DNA of 64,000 nt from Synechococcus sp. CBW1004 (GTDB lineage Bacteria; Cyanobacteriota; Cyanobacteriia; PCC-6307; Cyanobiaceae): positions 124,001-188,000 of the forward strand of contig NZ_CP060397.1 in the NCBI RefSeq assembly GCF_015840715.1. The letters run 5' to 3'. Both the position numbers and the translations under genes were made by a program. The notes beneath the pieces were generated by a model. That model saw only the letters and a program-made list of their open reading frames with translations. It was not told the DNA's origin and searched no databases. Numbering within the stretch: the stretch's first letter is position 1; each line of letters starts with the position of its first letter. Positions 54,561 to 63,734 of this stretch are shown here, piece after piece.

Positions 54561-55478
54561 TCAGGCGGCCGGCAGCGGTGGGCGATCGCTGGGGAAGAAC
54601 TGCCAGTCGGGGCCGAGCTGCTCCAGGAAGGCCAGCGGATAGGTGAGTTCGAAGACGATCAGAGGTAGCAGCAGCACCGAGCCCACATAGGGAATCAGGG
54701 CAAGACAGCAGCTGAACACGATGGTGAGCAGGGTCAGCAGGCCAACGGCCATGCCGAGCACAGCCCGCATCAGAAGGTAGAGCGCCAGGCTGCCGAGATG
54801 CTCCTGCCACAGAGGGCGCAGCACCTGCTTCCAGGCCTTGAGCACCGGCAGGCGATGGAGCCACATCACGGGGGCCACGACATCGAGAAGCAGCACGCGG
54901 ATCACCTCCATCACCAGGATCCAGATCAGCAGCAGCAGGGCAGCACTGAGTGCGGCGGCAATGGCGTGGGTGGCGAACACACCGGAGCGCCAATCCGGCA
55001 GGCTGATCAGCACGGCGAGCCCCAGGATCAACCCCACCACCACCAGGCTGATCAGACCCAGGGCGACGCGAAAGCGAAACAGGGAGTTGCCTTCGCGGCG
55101 AAAGGCATGCCAGGGCTCGACGATGCTGCCGCGATTGCGGATGACGCCATCGAGCAGCATGAAACGCCCCCGGCTGCTCAGCCAGGTGAACAGCACGACG
55201 AGAAGCGCCAGCAGCACCAGAACGCTGAGGGTCACCGTCAGGATGATGGCTCCATGCTCCTGGAACCAGGACATGGCTTCCTCAAGGTTGAAGTCACTGC
55301 CTGGGCCGGAGCTGGTTCCGGGGCCCCCTCCGCCGAAGACCCCTCCCGGACCAGCTCCCATCAGAAAGGCGCAGAACCCGAGCCGCAGCCATTTGCGCAG
55401 GTCAAAGGGGGCGAACAGCAGCCGTCGCGTGTGCTGGATCGCCACCGCAATCGGCTCGATCACGGACAGGGAGCTCAA
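54561..55478 (-). CDS. Polytopic membrane protein, unknown function
   Basis: The start is best placed at TTG 55,478, because AGGAGAGAGG ends two bases before it while the longer frame has no such site. That gives 305 residues. The sequence includes VIEPIAVAIQHTRRLLFAPFD, a Gly-rich loop (GVFGGGGPG), and about six membrane helices, including VTLSVLVLLALLVVLFTWL and ALGLISLVVVGLILGL. It resembles DUF-type integral proteins of the DUF7544/GDPD-associated kind, but I cannot assign it. It lies 78 bases after hypA on the same strand, so it may be the last gene of the hox operon. Confidence 0.7.
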   Translation of the reverse strand: MSSLSVIEPIAVAIQHTRRLLFAPFDLRKWLRLGFCAFLMGAGPGGVFGGGGPGTSSGPGSDFNLEEAMSWFQEHGAIILTVTLSVLVLLALLVVLFTWLSSRGRFMLLDGVIRNRGSIVEPWHAFRREGNSLFRFRVALGLISLVVVGLILGLAVLISLPDWRSGVFATHAIAAALSAALLLLIWILVMEVIRVLLLDVVAPVMWLHRLPVLKAWKQVLRPLWQEHLGSLALYLLMRAVLGMAVGLLTLLTIVFSCCLALIPYVGSVLLLPLIVFELTYPLAFLEQLGPDWQFFPSDRPPLPAA

Positions 55479-55556
55479 GGCCTCTCTCCTGCTGGTGGAA
55501 ACCCCATGATGCGTCCGGCTCCCGCAATCAGCCATCCAGGCTGAAGACGCCTCCGG

Positions 55557-55898
55557 TCAGCGCACCTCCAGGGCCACCAGCCGCAGCTCGCGGCCGCTGA
55601 TCAGACGGCGGCTGATCGTGTCGCAGCGGGGGCACTCGCAGCAGCCATCCCGCGCCAGGAAGCTGTCGTTGCAGGCCGCGCAGTCGCACAGGGCCGCTTC
55701 CCGTTCGATCCGCAGCTCCGCCCCCTGGGCGATCGAGCCCTCGATCACCACCGGAAAGGCAAAGCGCAGGGCGTCCTCTTCCACCCCGGCGAGATCACCC
55801 ACCCGCAGGGTGATCGCCTCGATGCAGGTGGCCCCTTCTGCTGCTGCCGCCGTCAGCGCCTGCCGCAGCACCTCCTCCATCAGGCTCAGTTCATGCAT
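55557..55898 (-). CDS. hypA: Nickel-delivery protein HypA
   Basis: The 113-residue protein starts with the nickel-binding MHE motif (MHELSLMEEVL) and contains the zinc-binding pair CDCAAC and CECPRC. Length is typical (about 115). It transfers nickel with HypB to the hydrogenase large subunit. It is six bases after hoxW, so it belongs to the hox operon, whereas hypB lies 5 kb away. Confidence 0.94.
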   Translation of the reverse strand: MHELSLMEEVLRQALTAAAAEGATCIEAITLRVGDLAGVEEDALRFAFPVVIEGSIAQGAELRIEREAALCDCAACNDSFLARDGCCECPRCDTISRRLISGRELRLVALEVR

Positions 55899-55904
55899 TG
55901 CAGT

Positions 55905-56522
55905 TCATGCATCGGTGGCAGGGGCTGCTGCGAGCCAGTGCCGCAGCTGCGCTTCCGCCGCAGGCAGCAGCTGTCGCAGCGGCAGCGACAAGCCCTGGCC
56001 ATGGGGCATCGCAAAGGCAGGCACCAGCAGCTGCCACCCCTGTGGTGCCGCCCCGTAGAGCAGCGCCGTGATCGCCAGCAGCCGGGCCGGATCGAGGTGA
56101 TGGCTGAAGGCCCCTTCCTCGTGGATGGCCGGGCGGTGCTCCGGGGTCAGGACGTCCAGGCGCTGCAGGTGCGGGGAGGGCCGGGGAGCGTGCCTGCCGT
56201 TGCTTGCCGTCACTGCCAGCGCGGCAACGCTGCCGCCGTCGCCGCCTGCCTCCAGCGCCTGTGGCCGTTCCGGGGCCTGGTGAATGCCTGTGCTCGGCCC
56301 CGGCGGCCACCAGGCATCGATGAACAGCACCCGCCGGACGTCCGTCAGTTCGGCTGCCAGCTCCGGGGTGAGCTGCTGCACGGTTCGCACGAGCAGCGGG
56401 CCTCTGGTGGGCGTCCCCGGCGGCAGTTGTTCGGCACGTTCCGCCAGCCACCAGCCCACGCCGTCGTCACCGCGCAGGGGGTTGCCGATGCCGATCACCA
56501 GGTCGGCGCCGCCCTCAGCCAC
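55905..56522 (-). CDS. hoxW: Hydrogenase maturation endopeptidase HoxW
   Basis: GTG at 56,522 overlaps the hoxH stop by eight bases and gives 205 residues. The peptidase motif [18 protein letters not shown] includes the nickel-sensing Asp/Glu region, and VLFIDAWWP corresponds to the second metal-binding site. The protein is longer than the usual 150-160 residues because of a loop around residues 95-125. It cleaves the C-terminal tail of HoxH after nickel insertion. Confidence 0.88.
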   Translation of the reverse strand: MAEGGADLVIGIGNPLRGDDGVGWWLAERAEQLPPGTPTRGPLLVRTVQQLTPELAAELTDVRRVLFIDAWWPPGPSTGIHQAPERPQALEAGGDGGSVAALAVTASNGRHAPRPSPHLQRLDVLTPEHRPAIHEEGAFSHHLDPARLLAITALLYGAAPQGWQLLVPAFAMPHGQGLSLPLRQLLPAAEAQLRHWLAAAPATDA

Positions 56523-57981
56523 GGCTGCGCTCCGCCAGCAACCGCCCGTCGGCGGCCCGAAGCTCCAGCCGCAGCGGCATCTGCCCGGCGGCGTGGGTGG
56601 AGCACGACAGGCACGGATCAAAGCAGCGGATGCCCGCCTCGATGCGGTTGAGCAGCGGCTCGGGGATCTCGGCGTCCGCGGGCACCGGATCGGGGATGAA
56701 CTCCCGGGCGATCTGGGTGACGGTGCTGTTCATCGCCAGGTTGTTCTGGCCGGTGGCGATGATCAGGTTGACGCGGGTGATCAGGCCGTGGTCATCCACC
56801 CGGTAGTGGTGGAAGAGGGTGCCGCGTGGGGCCTCGCTGACGCCAACGGCTTCGTTGCGGTTGAGGCTGGCGCGGGCGCGGATGCGGCCGTGCATCAGCT
56901 CCTCGTCGCAGACGAGACGCTCGATCGCCTCCAGGCAGGCGACGATCTCCACCAGGCGGGCGTGGTGATAGGCGAACGACGAGGTGATCATCCGACCAGG
57001 GCCGACTCCGGAGCGCTGCCGCAGCTCCTCCAGCTCGGCATCGGCCCAGGGAGTACCCACCCGATCGCACACGTTCAGCCGCGCCAGCGGCCCGACGCGG
57101 TAGATCCCCTGCGGATAACCCAGCGGCTTGTAATAGGGAAACTTCAGATAGCTCCAGGGTTCCACCGCCTCCCCCAGAAAGGAGGCATAGTCGTCCTCGC
57201 TCAGTCGATCGGCGACGATCGATCCATCGCTGGCCCTGATCCGCAGCCCCCCCTGCGGTCCGCCTTCGATGTGCTCCCACTGGCCCTCGCCGTTCACCAG
57301 GCCCAGGAACAGGCTCTCGAAGTCGCCGAAGGTGCGCTGCTCCCGCTGCAGCGGCCCATCCAGCAGCTGCTTGTACAGCTCCAGCGCCGTCGTCACGGTG
57401 GCCTTCGCCTCCGGCAGGCGCCCCAGGATCCACTCGCGCGCCTCGGGGCTGAGGGGTGAGCGCACCCCACCGGGTACGGCCCAGGCGGCGTGGATTTTCC
57501 TTCCCCCCAGCAGCTCCAGGATCTGCTGGCCGAACTGGCGCAGGCGGATGCCGGATCGCGCCAGCTCCGGATCGGCGGCCATCAGGCCGAACACGTTGCG
57601 CTTCGCCGGATCGCATTCCCAGCCCAGCAGGAAATCGGGGCTGCTGAGGTGAAAGAACGACAGCGCGTGGCTCTGGGTGAGCTGGGCGAGGTTCAACAGG
57701 CGTCTGAGTTTTTCGGCCGCCGGCGGGATCGTCACCGCCAGCAGCTTGTCGCCCGTCTTGGCGGCGGCCAGCAGGTGGCTCACCGGGCAGATGCCGCAGA
57801 TCCGCGCCGTGATGCCGGCCATCTCGGTGAACGGATGGCCCTCGCAGAAGCGCTCAAAGCCGCGGTACTCCACCACATGGAAGCGCGCGCCCTCCAGCCG
57901 ACCGTCGGCGTCGAGCTGCAGGGTGATGCGGGCGTGTCCCTCGATGCGGGTGACCGGATCGATCGTGATCGTGCGGCTCAT
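56515..57981 (-). CDS. hoxH: Bidirectional NiFe hydrogenase large subunit HoxH
   Basis: The 488-residue subunit has both nickel-binding motifs: the N-terminal [10 protein letters not shown] and the C-terminal [10 protein letters not shown] tail of about 25 residues follows the final His and would be removed by HoxW. It forms the active site for reversible H2 oxidation and proton reduction with HoxY. It starts four bases before the hoxY stop region and its stop overlaps hoxW. Confidence 0.97.
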   Translation of the reverse strand: MSRTITIDPVTRIEGHARITLQLDADGRLEGARFHVVEYRGFERFCEGHPFTEMAGITARICGICPVSHLLAAAKTGDKLLAVTIPPAAEKLRRLLNLAQLTQSHALSFFHLSSPDFLLGWECDPAKRNVFGLMAADPELARSGIRLRQFGQQILELLGGRKIHAAWAVPGGVRSPLSPEAREWILGRLPEAKATVTTALELYKQLLDGPLQREQRTFGDFESLFLGLVNGEGQWEHIEGGPQGGLRIRASDGSIVADRLSEDDYASFLGEAVEPWSYLKFPYYKPLGYPQGIYRVGPLARLNVCDRVGTPWADAELEELRQRSGVGPGRMITSSFAYHHARLVEIVACLEAIERLVCDEELMHGRIRARASLNRNEAVGVSEAPRGTLFHHYRVDDHGLITRVNLIIATGQNNLAMNSTVTQIAREFIPDPVPADAEIPEPLLNRIEAGIRCFDPCLSCSTHAAGQMPLRLELRAADGRLLAERSRG

Positions 57982-57985
57982 GGCG

Positions 57986-58645
57986 TCATCCGAAGCGCAG
58001 CATCTCCGGGCCCTCCAGCCGGGGCCTCTCGCCCCGCAGCATCGGCTCCAGGCAGGCGCGGATGCGCGCGGCCGAAGGCGGGCAGCCGGGCAGGTACACG
58101 TCCACCGGGATCACCTCGTGGAGGGGAAGCACCCGCGGCAGGAGCTCCGGCACCACCCCCGGGGCCACCGGGATCTGGGCCTGGCTGTCGGCCAGCTCCA
58201 GGTAGGAGCGCTGCAGGGCCGCCATGGCGCTGTCCCTGCCGCCGGGGGTGATCAGGTTGCGCAGGCCCGGCACGTTGGCGGTCACGGCGCAGTCCCCGAA
58301 CGAGACCACCACGGCCGTGCGCCGGCGCACCTGCAGCGCCAGCTCCAGGTTGTCGGCATTGGCCACTGCCCCCTCCACCAGGCACAGATCCACGCCCTCG
58401 GGATAGGTCTTGATGTCGCTGGCCACCGGCGAGAAGACGATCTCCACCTGCTCGGCCAGATCGAACAGGAACTCATCGAGATCGAGGAACGACATGTGGC
58501 AGCCCGAGCAGCCCGCCAGCCAGACCGTCGCCAGGCGCAGCTTTCGCGAGGGGGACGGCGCGGCTCTCCCCGGCTGATCGGTGCCCGGCACTGCGGCGGG
58601 GGATCTGCTCGCCGGATCAGGAGCCATCGCCATGGGGTCGCTCAT
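57986..58645 (-). CDS. hoxY: Bidirectional hydrogenase small subunit HoxY
   Basis: ATG at 58,645 overlaps the hoxU stop as ATGA. The 219-residue protein has a variable N-terminal extension and then [18 protein letters not shown], the first cysteines of the proximal [4Fe-4S] cluster, with further Cys at [15 protein letters not shown] and [10 protein letters not shown]. The family usually has about 180 residues, so the extra N-terminal 35 may be a mis-start or a real addition. It carries electrons between HoxH and the diaphorase part. Confidence 0.94.
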   Translation of the reverse strand: MSDPMAMAPDPASRSPAAVPGTDQPGRAAPSPSRKLRLATVWLAGCSGCHMSFLDLDEFLFDLAEQVEIVFSPVASDIKTYPEGVDLCLVEGAVANADNLELALQVRRRTAVVVSFGDCAVTANVPGLRNLITPGGRDSAMAALQRSYLELADSQAQIPVAPGVVPELLPRVLPLHEVIPVDVYLPGCPPSAARIRACLEPMLRGERPRLEGPEMLRFG

Positions 58646-59361
58646 CGGTGCTGCCACTCGTGCTGGTCGCGGGCCCGGCGCAGATGCTGGGCGCGCTCGC
58701 GATCGGGGTGCTTCTCTGCCGTGCCGTCGGCCTTGTGAAACAGCGCCCCGGTGGGACAGACATCGACGCACTTGCCGCAGTGGGTGCAGGCGTCCACCTC
58801 GCCCCACGGCTGATCCAGTCCGGCGATGATGCGGCAGTGGGCGCCCCGCTCCGCCACGTCCCAGACGTGGGCGGCCTCGATCTCGTCGCACACCCGCACG
58901 CAGCGGGTGCAGAGGATGCAGCGGTTGTGGTCGAGGCTGAACAGCGGGTGCGACGCATCCACCGATCGGTTCGGCCAGCGGTAGGGGAAGCGGCTGTGGT
59001 CCATGCCCACCGTCACCGCCACGTCCTGCAGTTCGCAGTCGCCGTTGGCGACGCAGTAGGCGCATTCGTGGTTGCCCTCGGCGAAGAACAGTTCCACCGC
59101 CATGCGCCGGTATTCCCGGAGCTCCGGTGTATCGGTCTGCACCTGCAGGCCCTCGCTGGCCTCGCTGGCGCAGGCCGGCAGCAGCCGAGACACACCCTCC
59201 ACCTGCACCAGGCAGAGCCGGCAGGCCCCCACCGGGCTGAGGCCATCGAGATGGCAGAGGGTCGGCAGCCTGATGCCTGCCGCGCGCACCGCCTGAAGCA
59301 GGCTCGATCCCGCCGGCACCGCCACCGGCTGGCCATCGATGGAGAGGGTGATGACGCTCAT
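58642..59361 (-). CDS. hoxU: Hydrogenase diaphorase subunit HoxU
   Basis: The 239-residue protein has the NuoG-N-terminal-like set of clusters: a [2Fe-2S] site (LCHLDGLSPVGACRLC), the His-Cys ligand region HECAYCVANGDCELQD, and two [4Fe-4S] motifs (CILCTRCVRVCD and CTHCGKCVDVCP). Length matches cyanobacterial HoxU. ATG at 59,361 overlaps the hoxF stop by four bases. Confidence 0.97.
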   Translation of the reverse strand: MSVITLSIDGQPVAVPAGSSLLQAVRAAGIRLPTLCHLDGLSPVGACRLCLVQVEGVSRLLPACASEASEGLQVQTDTPELREYRRMAVELFFAEGNHECAYCVANGDCELQDVAVTVGMDHSRFPYRWPNRSVDASHPLFSLDHNRCILCTRCVRVCDEIEAAHVWDVAERGAHCRIIAGLDQPWGEVDACTHCGKCVDVCPTGALFHKADGTAEKHPDRERAQHLRRARDQHEWQHR

Positions 59362-61088
59362 GGGCCTGCGATCCCCGACTCGTACTCGGCCCGGAACCAG
59401 CGCAGGGTGCTGAGCACCGGGCTGGGGGCCGCCTGACCCAGACCGCAGAGGCTGGTGTCGCGCACCATGGCGCAGAGCTGTTCGAGCCGCTGCAGATCCG
59501 CCGGTTCGGCGCGGTGCTCCACGAAGCGATCGAGCAGCGCCGCCAGCTGCACGGTGCCGGCGCGGCAGGGCACGCACTTGCCGCAGCTCTCGCTGACGCT
59601 GAAGGCCATGAAATGGCGGGCCAGCAGTGGCATCGGCGTGCCGGTGTCGACCACCACCATGCCGCCGGAGCCCATCATGGCGCCAAGGGCCCGCAGGCTT
59701 TCGTAGTCCACGGGCGTGTCGAGATGGTCCGCCGGGATGCAGCCGCCGGAGGGGCCGCCGGTCTGCACCGCCTTGAGCGCGCCGCCGCCGGGGACCCCGG
59801 GCTGCTCGAGCGAGCCGCCACCGATCGTCTCGACGATGGTGCGCAGCGCGGTGCCCAGCGGCACCTCCACCAGGCCGGTGTGGCGCACGGCCCCCGACAG
59901 TGCGAACACCTTGGTTCCGGGGCTGGTGGGCGTGCCGATGGCGGCGTAGGCCTCGCTCCCCATCCGCAGGATCACGGGCACGGTTGCCAGCGTCTCGACG
60001 TTGTTGATCAGGGTGGGGGCACCCCACAGGCCCGACTGGGCCGGAAACGGCGGCCGCGGCCTCGGACAGCCGCGGCGGCCCTGGATCGAGGCCAGCAGGG
60101 CTGTCTCCTCACCGCAGACATAGGCGCCCGCCCCCACCCGCACCTCCAGGTCGAACTGGAAGGAGGCGGTGCCGGGAGCGCCGCCGAACAGGCCCCGCTG
60201 CCGTGCCTGCGCCAGAGCCCGGCGCATCCGTGCGATCGCCAGGGGATATTCAGCGCGCACGTAGATGTAGCCGCGCTCGGCACCGACGGCGTAGGCGGCG
60301 ATGGCGATGCCCTCCAGCAGCCGGTGCGGGTCTCCTTCGAGCACGCTGCGGTTCATGAAGGCGCCGGGATCGCCCTCATCGGCGTTGCACACCACGTAGC
60401 GAGGCCCCTCGGGCTGCAGGGCGACCGTGTCCCACTTCAGGCCGGTGGGGTAGCCCGCCCCGCCGCGGCCCCGCAGGCCGCTCAGGCGGATCTCGGCGCG
60501 CACCTGCTCCGGGCTGAGCTCGCGCAGGCAGCGCTGCAGCTGGGCATAGGCGCCACGCTCCAACGCCTCGTCGAGCGAGTCCGGATCGATCAGGCCGCAG
60601 TGCTCCAGCACCAGCGGTCGCTGCAGGGCGAAGAAGGGTTGCTCCAGATCCAGCCGCTGCGAGGCCAGAGCCGCCATGGCTGCCTCCGGTTGGGCCTCAG
60701 CACCGCCTGGGGCGGCGGAGCCCGTGTCCTGGTCGGTCGATGGAACGATCGGGTCTGACCCTCGGGCTGGCTGGCTGCCTGCCTGGCTTCCCTGCCCGTC
60801 CCTCCGGCGCTCTTCGTGGTCCCCAGGGCTGGCCAGTCTCACCAGGTCACCGGCCTGAGCAGGTCGCAGATCACCGAAGAGAGCCGTGCCGCCGGGACCG
60901 TCCCAGGCCACCAGAGGACCGCGTCCGCAGAGGCGCAGGCAGCCCACGCCCTTCACCGTGAGCGTGCCGCCGGTGTCCCGGGCGGCCTCCTGCAGGGCCT
61001 GCAGCAGTGCTTCGCCGCCGGCGCTGCGGCAGCCGCTGGCATGGCAGCAGCGCAGCTGGGAGGCGCTCCCGGGAGGCAGGGCGATCAC
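59358..61088 (-). CDS. hoxF: Hydrogenase diaphorase subunit HoxF
   Basis: The 576-residue protein binds NAD(P)H and FMN. An N-terminal thioredoxin-like [2Fe-2S] domain (CCHASGCRSAGG, then GCLRLCGRGP) is followed by a Ser/Gly/Pro-rich insertion (about residues 90-150). Next come the NuoF-type core with GLRGRGGAGYPTGLKW, CNADEGDPGAFMNRSVLEGD and GAYVCGEETAL, and the [4Fe-4S] motif SESCGKCVPCRAGT. GTG at 61,088 overlaps hoxE by four bases. Confidence 0.97.
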   Translation of the reverse strand: MIALPPGSASQLRCCHASGCRSAGGEALLQALQEAARDTGGTLTVKGVGCLRLCGRGPLVAWDGPGGTALFGDLRPAQAGDLVRLASPGDHEERRRDGQGSQAGSQPARGSDPIVPSTDQDTGSAAPGGAEAQPEAAMAALASQRLDLEQPFFALQRPLVLEHCGLIDPDSLDEALERGAYAQLQRCLRELSPEQVRAEIRLSGLRGRGGAGYPTGLKWDTVALQPEGPRYVVCNADEGDPGAFMNRSVLEGDPHRLLEGIAIAAYAVGAERGYIYVRAEYPLAIARMRRALAQARQRGLFGGAPGTASFQFDLEVRVGAGAYVCGEETALLASIQGRRGCPRPRPPFPAQSGLWGAPTLINNVETLATVPVILRMGSEAYAAIGTPTSPGTKVFALSGAVRHTGLVEVPLGTALRTIVETIGGGSLEQPGVPGGGALKAVQTGGPSGGCIPADHLDTPVDYESLRALGAMMGSGGMVVVDTGTPMPLLARHFMAFSVSESCGKCVPCRAGTVQLAALLDRFVEHRAEPADLQRLEQLCAMVRDTSLCGLGQAAPSPVLSTLRWFRAEYESGIAGP

Positions 61089-61639
61089 GGCTGCTCCTCC
61101 GGCCGGGGGGTCGGCCGCGCCGCTGACGCCCGGCCGTCGCCCTCCCCCGCCCGGGGCAGTCCGGCCTCGTCCAGTCGCTGCTCGAGCTGTGGACGGGCGT
61201 CCCCGGCGAGGGGCAGCCGCGTCAGCAGTCGTTCGTCCACCACCAGCACCGGCGCCTGGCCGCAGGCTCCCAGGCAGCCCACCCGCTGCAGACTCCAGCC
61301 GCCATCCCCCTCCGGATCGTCGAGCGCCACCCCCAGGCGTTCGGACAGGGTCTGGGCGAGCTGCAGGGCGCCGCGCACGAAGCAGGCGCTGCCCAGGCAG
61401 ACGGCGCAGCGATGGGGCGTCGGCTGCTTCAGCAGGAACAGGTGGTAGAAGCTGGCCACGCCGACGACATGGCTGAGCGGCAGGCGCAGCTGCCTCGCGA
61501 CCTGCCGCAGGGTGTCACGGTCGAGCCAGACCTGGCGCTCCTGCAGCCTGTGCAGCACTTCGATCAGGGCATCGGCCGGAGCACCGCCGGTGGCCTCGAC
61601 GGGGAGCTGGGCTGCGGTGTTCAGAGGAGGACGGACCAT
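61085..61639 (-). CDS. hoxE: Hydrogenase diaphorase subunit HoxE
   Basis: The first gene of the hox operon, 184 residues, similar to NuoE. The four cysteines of the [2Fe-2S] cluster are in CAVCLGSACFVRG and GCLGACGQAPV. The C terminus is a charged, Pro-rich tail. It probably links the diaphorase to ferredoxin or the membrane. ATG at 61,639 is the start; no clear promoter is visible in the 258 bases up to the tRNA gene. Confidence 0.95.
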   Translation of the reverse strand: MVRPPLNTAAQLPVEATGGAPADALIEVLHRLQERQVWLDRDTLRQVARQLRLPLSHVVGVASFYHLFLLKQPTPHRCAVCLGSACFVRGALQLAQTLSERLGVALDDPEGDGGWSLQRVGCLGACGQAPVLVVDERLLTRLPLAGDARPQLEQRLDEAGLPRAGEGDGRASAARPTPRPEEQP

Positions 61640-61758
61640 GACGCGATTCCGGCAGGTCGGGCCACCGTCCGGATCGGAGGCTCCAGTCCCTTGCTAGCTG
61701 CGGCGGGCATCCGTGGCTGCAGCGCCGCATCCCCTGCACGCTCAGGCGCAGCAGGCAC

Positions 61759-61790
61759 CAGGACAGGCATCAGGACAGGCATCAGGACAA
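61759..61790. repeat. 12-bp tandem repeat between hoxE and tRNA-Leu
   Basis: CAGGACAGGCAT occurs twice head to tail (61,759-61,782), followed by a partial third copy (CAGGACAA). It lies in the hox upstream region. Function is unknown; it may be slippage or a regulator site. Confidence 0.7.
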
Positions 61791-61897
61791 CACAGGGGCC
61801 TGGAGGCGCTGCTGGGCCTGCCTCCAGCGTTCAGAGACCGCCTGCATCCACGCGCTTGCCGGACGGTCACATGGCCGGAGGACTGTCCCGGGTGAGA

Positions 61898-61981
61898 TGG
61901 GGGCAGGGGGACTTGAACCCCCACAACGATCCCGTCTGCGCATTTTAAGTGCGCTGCGTCTACCGATTCCGCCATGCCCCC
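61898..61981 (-). tRNA. trnL-UAA: tRNA-Leu (anticodon UAA)
   Basis: The minus strand folds into a tRNA with acceptor stem GGGGGCA / TGCCCCC and discriminator A. The anticodon stem-loop has GCGCA, loop CTTAAAA and TGCGC, giving anticodon TAA. There is a long variable arm as expected for tRNA-Leu, and the TGG-stem GGGGG..GTTCAAGTC..CCCCC is intact. CCA is not encoded. No intron is seen, unlike the group I intron found in this tRNA in many other cyanobacteria. Confidence 0.96.
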
Positions 61982-62026
61982 GCTGCCGCACTCTAAATTC
62001 TGCGCACCGCCCCGGGGTCATCCCTG

Positions 62027-62329
62027 ATGCTGCCGCTGTACGCCCCCTTCGCCATCCGGCTCCCGTTCGCGCTCGATCCGGCTGCCCTGCTTCAGAGCAT
62101 CCCCACGGAGACCCTGCTAGTGCTTGGGCTGTATGGGGTGCTCGCAGGCGCCTATCTGGTGGCGGTGCCGCTGCTTCTCTACGCCTGGATGCAACGCCGC
62201 TGGACGGTGATGGGCAAGATCGAGCGCACGTTTGTCTACGGCCTGGTCTTCCTGTTCTTCCCTGGCCTGCTGCTGTTCGCCCCCTTCCTGAACTTCCGCA
62301 TGGCCGGCCAGGGAGCCGCCCGTTCGTGA
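62027..62329 (+). CDS. ndhL: NAD(P)H-quinone oxidoreductase subunit L
   Basis: The 100-residue membrane protein has two helices ([24 protein letters not shown] in two pieces: [13 protein letters not shown] and [11 protein letters not shown]; and [16 protein letters not shown]) and the conserved [14 protein letters not shown] link. NdhL belongs to the NDH-1 complex of thylakoids, involved in respiration, cyclic electron flow and CO2 uptake. It overlaps the next gene by four bases (GTGA). Confidence 0.9.
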   Translation: MLPLYAPFAIRLPFALDPAALLQSIPTETLLVLGLYGVLAGAYLVAVPLLLYAWMQRRWTVMGKIERTFVYGLVFLFFPGLLLFAPFLNFRMAGQGAARS

Positions 62330-62712
62330 CCCGGGGCGCGGTTCTGCTCGCCGGCCTGGCCGTCTTCGGTCTGGGTGGCGGTGGCTATCTCCTCTTCCAG
62401 TGGGGAGGGTTTCACGGGTTCACGCCGGGCATCGCCGCCTCGGCGCTGCTCATGGTGATCGTGCTCGTCTGGACGGGCAGTTATCTGTTTCGCGTCGTCA
62501 GCGGTCGGATGACCTACATGGAGCAGCGGCGCCGGTATCGGGCTGCCTACGACGCGGCCACCGACGCCGAGCTGCAGGCGCGCTTCGAGGCCCTCAGCCC
62601 CGAGGAGCAGAGGCGCCTCCTGGCTGAGGTGGGGCAGCTGGAGGCTGAGGACGGGGCAGCGGAGGACCCGCTCCCGGCGCCGCCACCCGGCCCGGAGGCC
62701 CCGACCCCATAG
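62326..62712 (+). CDS. DUF3007-type membrane protein
   Basis: GTG at 62,326 overlaps the ndhL stop. The 128-residue protein has two membrane helices ([18 protein letters not shown] and [17 protein letters not shown]) and a soluble helical tail ([19 protein letters not shown]) ending in an acidic Pro-rich segment. Proteins of this kind sit between ndhL and trpA in many picocyanobacteria, which supports the call. Role unknown. Confidence 0.85.
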   Translation: MTRGAVLLAGLAVFGLGGGGYLLFQWGGFHGFTPGIAASALLMVIVLVWTGSYLFRVVSGRMTYMEQRRRYRAAYDAATDAELQARFEALSPEEQRRLLAEVGQLEAEDGAAEDPLPAPPPGPEAPTP

Positions 62713-62742
62713 GCTCGGTGCCTTCGCCCGCCCGCCGCAGCG

Positions 62743-63579
62743 ATGAGCGTCGCTTCACCCGGCCTTTCCACCGGTCTCACCCCGATCCAGCGCCGCTTCG
62801 CCGGGCTGGCCAGCCAGGGACGCTGCGCCCTGATGCCCTTCGTGATGGCGGGTGATCCCGATCTGGAGGCCACCGCCGCCACCCTGCTGGCCCTGCAGGA
62901 GGCCGGTGCCGATCTGATCGAGCTGGGGATCCCCTACAGCGACCCTCTGGCCGATGGGCCGGTGATTCAGGCCGCGGCCTCCCGGGCTCTGGCGGCGGGG
63001 ACCACCCCGGCCGCAGTCCTGAGCCTGCTGGTGAGCCTGCGCGACCGGCTCACCATCCCGGTGGTGCTGTTCACCTACAGCAACCCGCTGCTCAATCGCG
63101 GCATGGAGGCCTTCTGCGATGCCGCGTCGGCGGCCGGTGCCGCCGGTCTGGTGGTGCCAGATCTGCCGCTGGAGGAGGCCGAGAAACTGTCGGCCCTGGC
63201 GGCCGCCCGCGGTCTCGATCTGGTGCTGCTGGTGGCTCCCACCACGCCGCCGGAGCGTATGGCGCGCATCCACGCCGCCAGCCGCGGCTTCACCTACCTC
63301 GTCAGCGTCACCGGCGTCACCGGTGTGCGCAGTGCCCTGCAGGAGCGGGTCGGTGGGCTGGTGCGACAGCTCAAGGATCAGGGAGGGACGCCCGTGGCGG
63401 TGGGCTTCGGCATCTCCGCCCCTGAGCAGGCGCGCCAGGTGCGCGACTGGGGCGCCGATGGCGCCATCGTCGGCAGCGCCCTCGTCAAGCGCATGGCGGA
63501 GGCCCACAGCCAGGGCCGCTCCGTGAGCGATGAGGCCGGTCGTTACTGCGCCGAGCTGCGACACGCCCTGGATCACTGA
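62743..63579 (+). CDS. trpA: Tryptophan synthase alpha subunit
   Basis: The 278-residue TIM-barrel enzyme cleaves indole-3-glycerol phosphate to indole, passed to TrpB. The catalytic Glu is in [19 protein letters not shown] (shown to 19 residues), the catalytic Asp is also in that segment, and the phosphate site GFGISAPEQ and IVGSALVK close the protein. Length is normal. It follows the DUF3007-type gene by 30 bases and may share its transcript. Confidence 0.97.
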   Translation: MSVASPGLSTGLTPIQRRFAGLASQGRCALMPFVMAGDPDLEATAATLLALQEAGADLIELGIPYSDPLADGPVIQAAASRALAAGTTPAAVLSLLVSLRDRLTIPVVLFTYSNPLLNRGMEAFCDAASAAGAAGLVVPDLPLEEAEKLSALAAARGLDLVLLVAPTTPPERMARIHAASRGFTYLVSVTGVTGVRSALQERVGGLVRQLKDQGGTPVAVGFGISAPEQARQVRDWGADGAIVGSALVKRMAEAHSQGRSVSDEAGRYCAELRHALDH

Positions 63580-63734
63580 GCGCCTCACCTGTTGCTCAGC
63601 GCTGCGAACCGGGAGGCGCCCATGACGGGCTGTCCGGTGCAGCCAAGTCGCGGAGATCGGGTGCCCGCTCGTCCAGGATCCGGCCTGCTCAGAGCCGTTC
63701 GCCGCTGCGTCCGGCACTGGCAGGTCCCTGCCGG

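Noticed and set aside
61759-61790. Tandem repeats considered as a CRISPR array
   Set aside because: Units are 12 bp, directly adjacent with no spacers, and only about 2.5 copies.
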